From: Gracilaria domingensis
Taxonomy: Eukaryota; Rhodophyta; Florideophyceae; Gracilariales; Gracilariaceae
Assembly (NCBI GenBank): GCA_022539475.1
Contig: VCMS01000135.1
Span: 1-64,000, forward strand
DNA: 64,000 nt
Reading direction: 5' to 3'
This document shows positions 21,434 through 32,465 of this stretch, one piece after another. The stretch's first letter is position 1. Each line of letters begins with the position of its first letter. The translations under genes were made by a program, and so were the position numbers. A model generated the notes under the pieces. That model made no database searches and had not been told where the DNA came from. It saw only the letters and a program-made list of their open reading frames with translations.

Positions 21434-22281
21434 TGTAGTGCAAAACCGTGACGCGAACGGACAAAAACCAGCCGCATACGCGGAAGCACTCAAGGAGTTC
21501 AGCCTTGCTCCCTGTGAGGGGTGGCGCAGCGGAAGAGCCCTCCGATGGGGTCGACACGTGCCGGGCGTAACTCCGGGCGACCCGTTCCTGACTTACAGAC
21601 GGAGGTCGGGGGGGAAAGACCAGCCACAGATGTGGAAGATCCGAGACAGCGGTGCGGGCAAATGTAGGGGCAAACGAAGGAAAAGAGCCGTGTATACGGA
21701 CACAGGCCCTGTAATAGAAGGGAAAAGAAAAGGAGAAACAAAGCAAAAGAAATAATAACCTGATAACCGGGCGGAGAACAGCCGTAAGAACGGGAAAAAC
21801 AAGAACAAAACAAGGCACCAAAATAAACGACAATGTCCGTATGTAAACGGTGGCTCCTCAGAGACGCGAGGCGGATAAGCACTGCCGTATTCGACACGGA
21901 CGCTCTCCGAAGAGTCGCGGTCGCGTGCGGGCGATAGACTTAGAGCCGAACACTCGGTTGACTTTACTTCCCAGAAGGATGGCCAGTCGGCCGGCCCTTA
22001 AGTAGGGATCACTACAGTATCTAATCAAACTAATATCCCGGCACACATCCGGCCACAGCCACACACGTGTACCGTGCCCCGTCGGCTCAAAGGGGCAATC
22101 CGCAAAAGCGGCAATATCCACCACGTGGACACCTGATGTGCCCACAACCAGGCCAACAAATAAACATTCTCCCACCAAGGGCTATCCTATCCTCACCATC
22201 TGAGACACCATTCCGGCATACCGGCACATCTGCGATTAGCAGCACGAGCGAGGCCGGAGTTCCCGGGGTCATTGCACTACA
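21434..22281 (-). repeat. 3' LTR of the young gypsy element
   Basis: 848 bp with TGTAGTGC/GCACTACA ends. Shadow frames inside it are duplicated in the other LTR and are not genes. Confidence 0.9.
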
Positions 22282-22294
22282 TCTCCCCCTCCTC
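22282..22294 (-). promoter_or_regulatory. Polypurine tract
   Basis: Read on the element's strand this is GAGGAGGGGGAGA directly before the 3' LTR, the normal place for second-strand priming. Confidence 0.75.
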
Positions 22295-25200
22295 AAGATT
22301 CGGGTACTAAGCCGAATCAAACGGTCAATTCCTTGGCAGAGGCCAAGAGCAAGGCTTCCGAGAACTCGGTCACAGCGAGGGACATCAGCTCCCAATGCGT
22401 TGCGCGAGTCCATCTTCTCGACATGCGAGCATTCCGTGATGACGGCATTCCCTGCGAAATATAACAGCCGAATTCTTCGGGGACTTCCACTGAGCGGCGT
22501 CAAAGGAGCGACGTAGAAGCGTCTCTTCTCTGTGCGAGACAGCCTTCTCCCAACGGGAGCAAAGCCAAACGCGATTGAAAGCGGCGCGAGCATTCCAGCG
22601 AAGACCGATATCATCGGAGAACACGATTCTAATAGCGTGCGGTTCGGTTCTGTTTGCGTGCGACCTCCGCCAAGTGCAGTACTTCAGTGTGACAAGAGCT
22701 TGGCTAGAGTCCCAGCCATCTGGCTTTCCGTACTGAACGGCTTGTCAGTTTTCCAGAGTGACCTGGCGCGATCAATTCAATTCCTGAGTGACCAGGCAGA
22801 GCAATCCCCTTCTCAAAAGGTGCATCCCCAGTAGGGTTAAACATTTCACATCATTCCCGCCACTGGCATGGTGGCAGCGCACAATCGTTCACCAACGGAA
22901 ATACAACTTCAACTTCCCGTTCCGGGCTACCTCGCACACCACGAGTCACCACTCTATGGCATGTCGACGCCAGATCCTTTATGATGAGGGCAGCCGCGGT
23001 GCGGAATTTTCAACAGACCGACAAAAATTCGGGAGGAGCTTCAGAGGTGCACCGTGCTTCCGTTAATAGCGGAATACTATTTCCCTAGACGGGGCATTCA
23101 TGTCTGCACATCCCGTAACGAACGGCTGACGCAACATCCCGTACGACATGGGTCAATCAGTACGCGTCCTGAATGACCAGGCTCCTAGGAAAAAATATGC
23201 CATCCGCCATGCGGCAACTCTTCATCTTCTATCAGTGCTTCTCAGCGGCAGAGCTGCATCCACAATGTGGCGTACTTCCAACGAGGGGATTTCCCTTCAT
23301 TCGAGCTTCATCCGCTAGAGCGGCTAGTATCGTCGCCAAACTGGTGTTCATCACAACGCCGGAATATCCACGGAACAGTGTACAGAATATCCCGAACGGA
23401 CAGCTCCGTTACGCATGAAAGAAATAATACCGGCAAAGACGGCTTCCGAATATGTAGGGTTCACACTCGCTTCCGAGATATCCCAGACTTGGGCGCATCT
23501 TCATCGCTTCGTCCTCGAAGAGGTTCTTCTTTGACCGAAATTTCGGAAGCACTCCATGAAACAATGGCTAAATACCATATTCCATCTTAGACGGCCATCA
23601 ACGAATATAATCTGAAATTATTCAGTAGCCCGAGTACGGGAAGGTAGAATGAACCGTCAACAGATGTCGGGTTGCTGAGTTATTGCCTCTGCAATATGAG
23701 GCCTAGCATCTTCCCGTGGAAGACGGGCCTTCAAAGTATACCATCCCAGCATTTTGAACATTGCTGGCTTGAAAACCTCACTTGTAGTGCACTCCAATGT
23801 TATTGGCTATGCCACATTACACGTGGATGAGTGCAACCAATTTTCATTGGCTCCTTTCACTGCCAAGTGGATTTGTGCACTATCCTCCGTTTGCACGGCC
23901 AGCCACGTGTGTGGTGCACAAATAAAATCTAACTTCCATCCATGAAGGGTTCTATTCTGGTTGCACCGGCCAATTCACACGTGTAGGCGTGCCACCTAAA
24001 TCGATTCGGCTTCCACCCAAGATGGGCCAACTTCCGGTTGCACCGGCTAAAATACACGTGTGCATGTGCACGCAAAGTGCATCGTGCTGCTCCACGCGCC
24101 GTGGCAAGCACATTGCTGTGTCGACTTCAGCGCCGTGTTGCACGGATTGCGCAGTGCCTGCAACAGTGCAAGCTGCTGGGCCGCCACGAGCGGGTCTCAA
24201 CGTGACACCCCGAATATTTCGGTGCTTTGCGACGCCGCACAGGGCGGACGGCCACCAAAATTGATCGCCAAGCATGGCTACTGTGCGAACCTTTCCGTCT
24301 TTGGTACGGCTTTCGAGCTCTCCAAACCACTGGCATGAGACATTACCGTTCTTCACTCGGCTTGTGCTGAATTCACGGTACGTGCTTCGATACGTCTTCC
24401 GCGTATTATGCGGCATTCGGAGACCGCATTGCACCGTTTTTCATCGGCGATTCTACCGGCGCACCGGAGGACCGCAAATGATAATTCCACAACACAGTGG
24501 CCACAACTGCGAACTAACGCGCCAACGTTTTCCCACTGTGGGCCTCCTGCGAACAGGTACGATAGCGAACAGCGCCACGAGGAGCGGACCAGCCAGCAGT
24601 CTGCGGTATCCAACCAGGTTGGCAGATGCGCAGGACCCAAAGGTTAGGGACCACACCGGGTAACCGGAATACATCAACAGCGCACTAATTCCTCGCGAAG
24701 AGGCGATATAATCCCCGCCTTAATAGGACGTTCCGACCAGAAAGCGGCGGTCAATGGCAACAATTACGCGACCAAGCGGCTATGAACCGAGAGATTCGGA
24801 CGACTTTTTCTGTTTCCTACCGCACTGGGCGGTGTGCAACAAAAGTCCTGCGACATTATAACCCAAATTGGGATGCCGTCAAGGCTGTCGGACAAAATGA
24901 CTTCGAGCTCCCATACGAGGGCATTGTTACCGTTACTTCAACGGATGTTCAGATAATCGCGGTAAGTATCATTCCATCTTCATTGTGTAATGCACGTTAT
25001 ACACCGGCGAGCCGGAAACCAATATCCGCGAACATGAAGCGGCAAATGAACCATACTCTAACATGAATATCTTCTCGGATTACGCGCTTCCTCTAAGTAG
25101 AGGCAACGTTCTTCACGACTCTGGAACTGAACCGGCTGCTCTGAGGAAGAGTCAAGTCAAGCTACAACCGTCCAACCCACGGCATTCACCGGCACTCCGG

Positions 25201-25570
25201 AAAACGACTACCACGAGTGCAATGCAGAATTACTGACCAACTGACATCTCCTCTTCTCACCCTCTGGTGCCAATCCTGCGTACAGGCACGATACCGTATA
25301 ACGGATACCTCACGAAGAAGCGTGCTAGCCTCCGATATTCGGAGAAAGGATCGAACCGTGTCCCACTAAAGGGCTGTAAACCGTTCTCAACGGCAATTAA
25401 ACCGCCATTATCAGACTCCAGCTTCTTCGAAGAAGACATTGTGGACCGTTCTGCGGACACATTCCCAAAATGAGGGGGACGACTAATAAGGCAAGCACAT
25501 CTCCACTTCTCATTCGTGGCATGTTCCAACAAGCTTGGCACAACATATCCCTACAAGGGCGGATCGCTCA
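22295..25570. other. Non-coding filler inside the young element
   Basis: About 3.3 kb without a long frame or a recognisable pol motif on either strand. It contains many short CCGG-type and TTCCGG motifs. In related elements this place holds integrase and an antisense frame; neither is recognisable here. Confidence 0.5.
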
Positions 25571-27598
25571 CTACTGGGAGATCGAACTCTCTTCCCCCTC
25601 CTCAGTTGGAGCAACGGAGCTTGTAGAAACCACGCTAGAAGGTGGATGAAACCGTGTATAAACGTACGGATTAGCCTTAGCAGTAGGAATAGAAATAGAT
25701 GTAGACTTCACCGATAACTTTGGAACTTCCAATAAACCATCACACTTCTGGTGTCCCGTCGCTTCATGCGAATCCAAAACCATAACCATGTCAACCTTTT
25801 TAGGTTCTTCCGGTACAGAAACCGGACCATCCAAAACTTGGCATTGCGAGCGATAGTGTCTAGCCCAAGAAAAAGGGTAAACGCCGTCGGTAACGGGCGC
25901 AGCGCGGTACGTTCCAGAACATGGTCCGCGAAAATTGCGGTAGTCCACACAGAGCTGAAGCCCCATTTCCTTCTTGGGAACGACGACCACGGGCGTCAAC
26001 GAAGAGCCACAATCTTTGGATTCGAGCAAAGACCGTACGAACGGAATGAAACTCAAGTGTTGAGCTCCACGTCCAATGTTGCCTATTAGGGATGACCACA
26101 AAGATTCCAGGAAGTGGATGAACGAGCCAGAACTCTGGGTGCCAGATACTGTGCCAGACGGCGGCTCTATTGTAGGAGAACATGATTCCAAACTTGAATC
26201 AACCAAACCATGATGCATTGATCTCCCATTGAAAAGGGCATTCAATGCTTCGTCTGCAGAAGCATCGCAAAGACCGAGCACATCGGAAACTTCCACGTTA
26301 GTGGCAAAAATAGCCTTCGGGTGCGGGAAGGTCTGGCCAATAACTTGGTTCTTCTGTAGGCACAGTGGAGATCGCGAGAAGTTAGCGACAAGAACCTGAA
26401 GTGGTTTGTCTTCTTCACACCATGCGACTCCATTAGCCAATGCAGCATCCTGCTTTCCGTACAACGACGGCATGTGCTCTAAAACCAAAAGGCCGCGTTG
26501 TGCGGTAGACACAGTAACCCAAGACTGGGATTCCGGTGGAATCACGGTAAAAGCTTCGACGCGTAATTTCGAAGACTTCCGACTCGGTCGGCTGTATTGT
26601 TGTGCCGGTGGCAATGGTGCCGGATTCTTTCTCGCCCGTTCCCACGGCCTACCAGCAAATGGAACAAAGATTCCGTCAGCCAAATCCACCCGAGAAAACC
26701 TCGGTCTAATCGCATGAACAAAGCGATCACAAAAGTCGCAGCCGAGAACAATCGGAACAGCAAGCTTCTTGCACACAACAAAGTTGACCGTAACCACGGA
26801 TAATCCAAGTCTAACAAGAATTGGCACAGTGCCCACAGTCTTAATTGGGGATTCATTCGCATCACAAATATCCTTCAGGGGACCATATCGGATGTACTGC
26901 AAACACTCCTGAGGGAGAAGTGAATCCAGAATACAGCTCGGAGCTGCTCCCGTATCAAGAACGGTCACATGACGAGCCATCAGATGATGGGAAAATCCGA
27001 GATCGGCGTAGACCTTGTAGCTCCGCTTCGACAGCATGAGTACACGTTCCGGATGTTTCGGATTAACTTTCCGTATCCACGGCCTCGTAAGTTGTCCCAC
27101 ATCTGGGTTTGAATCCGATAAGGATAAAGAAACCTTCCTCGAAAGGATGGTTATAGGGGAGCGGGACTGGGAAGTCCCAGGTGTCAATGACCCCTGTTCA
27201 TAGGGCACCTCTCCCGAATGGGAGGCTCCCAAGCTCAGTTTTTCTGAGTCAATGCCGTTTGAAACGTACGAGTTTTCTCCCGCAGAACGGGTTGTTCCAC
27301 AGCAGTGGTGATGTTGTTGATGACCTGACGGACAGGAAGCGACCGAGAAACGGCAGGACTCGACGCCTCGAGAGGAGAGGATACTTCGAAATCGTCCTTC
27401 GCAAGAAGGTAAGAATTCAATGGCACACTCTCCTGTTCTTCCGGAGCCAACGATTCGAAACGCACGATGATCGTGTCCAAATCCCGAAGAGGGTGCATAC
27501 AAAGAGATCTTGCGTGTCCTCTGCCATAACAATGGTGACAGATGACTGCAGAACTCTGACGCAGATAATCCGTATTGAGCGGCAGTGCGGAATCCCAC
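25571..27598 (-). CDS. Gypsy protease and RT start (fossil element part)
   Basis: The open frame contains the aspartic protease motif VLDTGAAPSCI and its second strand VPIVLGCDF, a linker, and then the first RT motif PVVVVPKKEMGLQLCVDYRNF shape. It overlaps the gag frame at its start in another frame, which fits the frameshift read-through common in this family. No further pol domains are recognised. Confidence 0.7.
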   Translation of the reverse strand: MGFRTAAQYGLSASEFCSHLSPLLWQRTRKISLYAPSSGFGHDHRAFRIVGSGRTGECAIEFLPSCEGRFRSILSSRGVESCRFSVASCPSGHQQHHHCCGTTRSAGENSYVSNGIDSEKLSLGASHSGEVPYEQGSLTPGTSQSRSPITILSRKVSLSLSDSNPDVGQLTRPWIRKVNPKHPERVLMLSKRSYKVYADLGFSHHLMARHVTVLDTGAAPSCILDSLLPQECLQYIRYGPLKDICDANESPIKTVGTVPILVRLGLSVVTVNFVVCKKLAVPIVLGCDFCDRFVHAIRPRFSRVDLADGIFVPFAGRPWERARKNPAPLPPAQQYSRPSRKSSKLRVEAFTVIPPESQSWVTVSTAQRGLLVLEHMPSLYGKQDAALANGVAWCEEDKPLQVLVANFSRSPLCLQKNQVIGQTFPHPKAIFATNVEVSDVLGLCDASADEALNALFNGRSMHHGLVDSSLESCSPTIEPPSGTVSGTQSSGSFIHFLESLWSSLIGNIGRGAQHLSFIPFVRSLLESKDCGSSLTPVVVVPKKEMGLQLCVDYRNFRGPCSGTYRAAPVTDGVYPFSWARHYRSQCQVLDGPVSVPEEPKKVDMVMVLDSHEATGHQKCDGLLEVPKLSVKSTSISIPTAKANPYVYTRFHPPSSVVSTSSVAPTEEGEESSISQ

Positions 27599-28521
27599 TC
27601 AGCAGAATTCCTGGGCAGAGTCATATCCCGAATGGGCTCCACCGTATGATACGGTACACAGTCAGCATCAACTGGCGATGTAGAAAAAGCCTTCGAAAAG
27701 GTGACCGATTTCTTCGGAACTAACGCTTCACATAGCAACTCGTTAGATGAGAGATTCCCGCGCATGCGGCTGAGCTCACGACTCCAAGCTCCAATTGAGG
27801 AGTCAGACGAATATGTCCAATCCGATGAGGCGGTATCAAACTCTGAGGTCTCAGAGACATCTGAATCGAACTTCGTTCGCCGCGTGCAACCCTTCGAACC
27901 TGACGGGCGTCGATGTTTCCCACCGCTGGGCTCAGAATCCGAGTAGTCGGAAGAACGATTGTCCATCAAGATGGCATTCTCCAACGTACTCAAACGATGG
28001 TCAATATCAATCAACCTCGAGTTGTACCTTCTCAGAGGATTATCGCCAGAACGAACATATTCCAGAATGGAGTCCACTTCACAACGCAAATTGTGAACAT
28101 CACCGCGAACATCCCTCTTGAGGGTTTCATCAACCTTTTCAATAAGGGCGTTCAAAGCCTCACGAATTGAGGACTGCATGAGCTGCAAAGAGCAGATATG
28201 AGCCTCGAACTCGGAGTAACGGGCAAGGGACCCTCCAGAAGGGCAAGCTTTCGCCACGAGTGCGGCCGAAACTAGCCCAGAATCTGGGGGTACCGAAGGG
28301 AAAGGTCGGGTCTTTTTAAAGTCAGGGCCAAGTCCAACGTGATTGGAAGCATCCTCCTCGGAACGCGGTCGCGGAGGCACAGTGACAGTGCCATCAGCAG
28401 ACCTCGGCAGAGAAAGATTCCGAACTTCATTCGGCGCCAATATAGACATCAGACCGACACTTCGGAAATGACGAACTCGACTTCGAGACTTCCTGAAAAC
28501 CAAACCAGGCAAAAGCGACAA
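27235..28521 (-). CDS. gag: Gypsy gag protein (fossil element part)
   Basis: A 428-residue frame with a capsid-like middle part that is Ser- and Asp-rich. The C-terminal half has a zinc knuckle CHHCYGRGHARSLC (C-x2-C-x4-H-x4-C), the nucleic-acid-binding nucleocapsid motif. Confidence 0.75.
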   Translation of the reverse strand: MSLLPGLVFRKSRSRVRHFRSVGLMSILAPNEVRNLSLPRSADGTVTVPPRPRSEEDASNHVGLGPDFKKTRPFPSVPPDSGLVSAALVAKACPSGGSLARYSEFEAHICSLQLMQSSIREALNALIEKVDETLKRDVRGDVHNLRCEVDSILEYVRSGDNPLRRYNSRLIDIDHRLSTLENAILMDNRSSDYSDSEPSGGKHRRPSGSKGCTRRTKFDSDVSETSEFDTASSDWTYSSDSSIGAWSRELSRMRGNLSSNELLCEALVPKKSVTFSKAFSTSPVDADCVPYHTVEPIRDMTLPRNSAEWDSALPLNTDYLRQSSAVICHHCYGRGHARSLCMHPLRDLDTIIVRFESLAPEEQESVPLNSYLLAKDDFEVSSPLEASSPAVSRSLPVRQVINNITTAVEQPVLREKTRTFQTALTQKN

Positions 28522-28555
28522 AGAAAAGAAACCGCTGAAGCGGACCCGCCGATCT

Positions 28556-28573
28556 TTCTAGGTCGGGAGACCA
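28556..28573 (-). promoter_or_regulatory. Primer binding site
   Basis: On the element strand it reads TGGTCTCCCGACCTAGAA, three bases inside the 5' LTR. It starts with TGG, the complement of a tRNA CCA end, and 16 of 18 positions match the site of the 46538-56900 element. The tRNA was not identified. Confidence 0.6.
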
Positions 28574-28576
28574 CTT

Positions 28577-29424
28577 TGTAGTGCAAAACCGTGACGCGAA
28601 CGGACAAAAACCAGCCGCATACGCGGAAGCACTCAAGGAGTTCAGCCTTGCTCCCTGTGAGGGGTGGCGCAGCGGAAGAGCCCTCCGATGGGGTCGACAC
28701 GTGCCGGGCGTAACTCCGGGCGACCCGTTCCTGACTTACAGACGGAGGTCGGGGGGGAAAGACCAGCCACAGATGTGGAAGATCCGAGACAGCGGTGCGG
28801 GCAAATGTAGGGGCAAACGAAGGAAAAGAGCCGTGTATACGGACACAGGCCCTGTAATAGAAGGGAAAAGAAAAGGAGAAACAAAGCAAAAGAAATAATA
28901 ACCTGATAACCGGGCGGAGAACAGCCGTAAGAACGGGAAAAACAAGAACAAAACAAGGCACCAAAATAAACGACAATGTCCGTATGTAAACGGTGGCTCC
29001 TCAGAGACGCGAGGCGGATAAGCACTGCCGTATTCGACACGGACGCTCTCCGAAGAGTCGCGGTCGCGTGCGGGCGATAGACTTAGAGCCGAACACTCGG
29101 TTGACTTTACTTCCCAGAAGGATGGCCAGTGGGCCGGCCCTTAAGTAGGGATCACTACAGTATCTAATCAAACTAATATCCCGGCACACATCCGGCCACA
29201 GCCACACACGTGTACCGTGCCCCGTCGGCTCAAAGGGGCAATCCGCAAAAGCGGCAATATCCACCACGTGGACACCTGATGTGCCCACAACCAGGCCAAC
29301 AAATAAACATTCTCCCACCAAGGGCTATCCTATCCTCACCATCTGAGACACCATTCCGGCATACCGGCACATCTGCGATTAGCAGCACGAGCGAGGCCGG
29401 AGTTCCCGGGGTCATTGCACTACA
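28577..29424 (-). repeat. 5' LTR of the young gypsy element
   Basis: 848 bp. I found one base difference from the partner LTR (near 29131). Confidence 0.9.
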
Positions 29425-29448
29425 TCCAACCCTGTCAAACAAACGTAA

Positions 29449-29640
29449 GGGAACTTTCGAGGAGTTTAATTTTTTCAAAAAATCACACTCATGGAAATAT
29501 CAGTGAATCAGACCCTTTCTTACCACTCAATGGAGTTGATCATGTTTCACTTACTACAGAAGTACTCCTCTTTGCACATTTAATGAAAACTCTTTTATCT
29601 TTCGTTCAAAACGTGTTGCTTGGGGGCGCCCCGAAAGCCG
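29449..29640 (+). repeat. Direct repeat A
   Basis: About 190 bp, roughly two-thirds identical by eye to 32277-32465 (shared blocks: GAGGA(A/G)TTTAATTTTT, AATCACAC.CATGG, ATCAGTGAA-like, GTT..TCAT). Confidence 0.55.
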
Positions 29641-29751
29641 CGGATTTTGCGAGAGATAAAGCATTTGTTGTCTCAGCGACTGTGGAACGACCTTCTCGAG
29701 TGCCCCATCCAAGCGTAAGCGTCGATCTAAATACTCATTGTGGTCGACGTC

Positions 29752-29813
29752 GAACTGTCAGTCCTTCTTTCCCAGTACTTCATGAAGTACTGGGAAAGAA
29801 GGACTCACAGTTC
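29752..29813. repeat. 62-bp near-perfect palindrome
   Basis: The centre, 29760-29805, is a perfect 46-bp palindrome around TACTTCATGAAGTA. With one mismatched pair it extends to 62 bp. No loop. Confidence 0.9.
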
Positions 29814-29889
29814 AGTGTTCCTCTTACAGAATCTATCTGTTGACTGTTCTTGAGAGAATTCTTCCTGGGTATTTGGGGAGCGTTCCCCT

Positions 29890-30950
29890 CTCTCCACTGG
29901 GAGGAAAATCTTTGCTACCACTTGGTCGGGGCTGTCATCATCTCAGTACCCCGTGAACACGTCATCGCGGTCTTGAATTGCCATCTCTTTGGTGAAGCAA
30001 GGGATGTCTTCCTCCACTGTGCCGATCTTTAGTCCTTCGTTGGTTAGCCGAAACATCGCGTCAGCCACTCGGTGGTTAACCGCTAAGCAATACTGTACAT
30101 CGTATTCAAACTCTGAGAGTCTCAGACGCTATCGGGCGAGACGGCCCGATGCATATGCCCTTGAAGTGAAAGGTTTGCCTCTTGTGTAACCGTCCGTTCA
30201 GGGGAGCAGCTATATTTGCAAACTCTTTAATAAACCCTCTATAAACATCGAATCTGGCCCAAATATGGCCGAAATTTGACCAAAATGAGAGCGTATGGAT
30301 CGCAAATTTGTGAGAACGTGTAAATCGTGGCGCCAAACCTTTTATGTTTTCGTAGATGGCCATATTTGGGTCACATTTTCCTAAACAGACGTTGCTTATC
30401 TTGCCCAAATAGGCGTTTTTACAACATTTCTAGCTAAACGCCCTCATTTTGGTCACTTTTCTGTCGGTAGACAGTACACAGACTTATAAAGGATCGTGTT
30501 CGCCCGTTCAAGCTTTCCAGGGCTTATTGTATGTCCTGGATACTCTACCTCTTGGTCGAAGAACATACACTTCCGTAACCCCTGACGAAAAAACTGGAGT
30601 TCGTCTGTTATTAACATTCTTTTCAAGCTTCAAGAAGAATTCTATAGGTTCTCTCTTAATTGAATAAAACTGCATTTCGTTCCATACCTATTGAGAGATG
30701 GCAAGCCAATAAATTAGACGGGCAGTTGGTCGTGGGAAGATATTGGAATATTACGAAAATATTGTTACTTATAGAAACCTGATTGCAAAGCTAAGGACAG
30801 AAAGTTCCGCCTGGGAACCTGAGTGTTGCGCCTCCCTTCTCGAGCAAATTTAGAACCATTGGAAAATGTGAGAAGTTCTCCTCGATCGACTTCGAGTAGA
30901 TGACAACGCCATCTATGTATACCAGGTCTTCCACTTCAACTAAGACAGTA
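29890..30950 (-). mobile_element. Old gypsy RT/RNase H fragment
   Basis: Minus-strand pieces resemble gypsy pol: YIDGVVIYSKSIEENF (RT catalytic region) near 30,800-30,945, and SEFEYDVQYCLAVNHRVADA (the end of RNase H) near 30,050-30,130. It is heavily broken and old, with a MITE copy inside it. No LTRs assigned. Confidence 0.6.
30248..30470. mobile_element. Second, diverged MITE copy
   Basis: It shares AATATGGCCGAAAT, GAGAGCGTAT and TTTGTGAGAACG(T/C)GTA with 18566-18827. Its ends are eroded. Confidence 0.5.
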
Positions 30951-30954
30951 CAAT

Positions 30955-32072
30955 GTTCAGCGTGTCCAATGTCCAATATTTGAAGAAGGTGACTGGTGTG
31001 GGAGGGCAAGACAATATTTACAACCCCCCTGGTCTTAAAAAAGTTCAGAACGGGAAACTGCAGGTGACAAGAATATCCATCCAAGGCAAGAAGAAGTTTC
31101 TGGTTTCCAGCACGAAGATGTTCAGTTCCGTTCAGAAACTCACAAGCCTACTTGTAAACGATTGCGCTGTCTACTCCAGGTATCTAACGTTGGAACAGGT
31201 AACAAGGAGGAAGAAAGCTGTGCAGTGTCTGCACGTTTTCATTCACGAAGCGATAATGCGCCTGCTTGCATCAGAATGAAATCACTGGCTTTCAGGCTGC
31301 ACCATCAGCCGATACTACAGGCATAATTTTAACACGGTCGTTGGCTTCTTTGACATCCACAATGCGCTAGAAAAGAACAGAGCCACTTGAAACGAAACCG
31401 CGAAGCAAACTGCGGCGTAACATACGGCCAAGTGAGGCCCCATATTCGTCAGCATTGAACAAATTTCGTGTCTCCTTGATGTTGTACTTGAGCATGGCAA
31501 TCTTCATCAGCGTTATATACTTCAAAACATTCTTAGCAGTCACTGTTTCGACGGGATCATTTTTCATTATCCTGACAGGCAGGTATTTTAAGTTGTGACC
31601 GCTGATGAACGACGTAATCCACTGAAGCTACGGGCGGTTAGCTTTTCATCTGATCTTCATTTTTCGCGTGCTAGAGAGTAAACGGACGAAGTGTTGAACG
31701 AGATCTAACAAACTTTGATTGGAACGAGGGGTGTTGTCAGGGACAAAGTAGTGAATAGCGTCAACCAACAGTTTTTCCACATCCGCAGTGAGGGCGTTTG
31801 GAAGACCTCTGGTTTTGACGGAAACTACCATGTCCCATGGCTCCAATGGATTCTATGTAATATGTCGAGAGAGCCAATTTAAGTACCAACGGCGAAGACG
31901 AACGGGGAAAATGTTGTATTTAGCTTCTAACTCTTCGTACGGAGTGGCGTGCGTAAAGCGATCAAAGAGTGCCCACTGAATAGTGTGATGAAAATCATTG
32001 ACGATATTTAAACTCATGACTTTGCTTCGAGGATGAAGGGTGTAGGGAGAGAAAAACGCTCCTGCCAATCTG
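30955..32072 (-). pseudogene. pogo/Tigger-like transposase, decayed
   Basis: The minus strand keeps family blocks in order: a helix-turn-helix part (RLRRWYLNWLSRHIT, 31,860-31,910), GLPNALTADVEKLLVDAI (about 31,750-31,810), NIKETRNLFNADEYGASLG with the N-x-DE catalytic motif (about 31,430-31,490), and DGYSCHLQFPVLN with LPSHTSHLLQILDIG (about 30,960-31,080), the DDE_1 signature. At least three frame changes or stops separate them. pogo elements are cut-and-paste DNA transposons with CENP-B-like DNA binding. Confidence 0.7.
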
Positions 32073-32276
32073 AAATGAATGCGAAACGTTCGAATAGAAC
32101 GGAAGACTGGTATGCTGCTGCATTAAACTGTTCTGGATTGCAATATGGCTTGCTTTACACTCTTGATACGTTCTTATTAAAAACCATTGACGGTTCTCTC
32201 TATATCGCCAGCAAAACCCATTGTCATTGAATCATTATGCGGCACTAAATGAAATTGATGTCTTTCAATAAAATAT

Positions 32277-32465
32277 AAGGGCACCTCTGAGGAATTTAAT
32301 TTTTCAAAGAATCACACACATGGGAATGTCAGTGAAAGAAAAACTTACTTATTCTTCAATGAAGTTGGTCATATTACCTTACTACACCAGTCACCTTGTC
32401 TACAAGTCTACTGAAAACACTTTTAGCTTTCCCTTAACCAGTTTTGCCTGGGTATCGTTTGAGTT
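32277..32465 (+). repeat. Direct repeat B
   Basis: Partner of 29449-29640. The pair flanks the pogo and gypsy fragments, 2.8 kb apart. Confidence 0.55.

Larger units (their letters stand above)
21434..29424 (-). mobile_element. Young Ty3/gypsy LTR element with near-identical LTRs
   Basis: Two 848-bp LTRs (TGTAGTGC...GCACTACA) flank about 6.3 kb, and the target duplication TCCAA is at 21428-21432 and 29425-29429. Coding runs on the minus strand, so the 5' LTR is the right-hand one. By eye the LTRs differ at a single base, which means a very recent insertion. Parts recognised: primer site, gag with a zinc knuckle, aspartic protease, the first RT motif, polypurine tract. The rest of RT, RNase H and integrase are not recognised, and the 22.3-25.5 kb part has no long frame. 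The element looks non-autonomous, so its recent move was probably driven in trans. Confidence 0.9.

Noticed and set aside
21402-22178. Several 70-140-codon frames on both strands inside 21.4-22.2 kb, repeated at 28.4-29.3 kb
   Set aside because: They lie inside the two identical LTRs and show no domain; the repetition only reflects the LTR pair.
22295-25570. Possible integrase or antisense gene in the young gypsy element
   Set aside because: I looked on both strands for integrase and EWAV-type motifs and found none.
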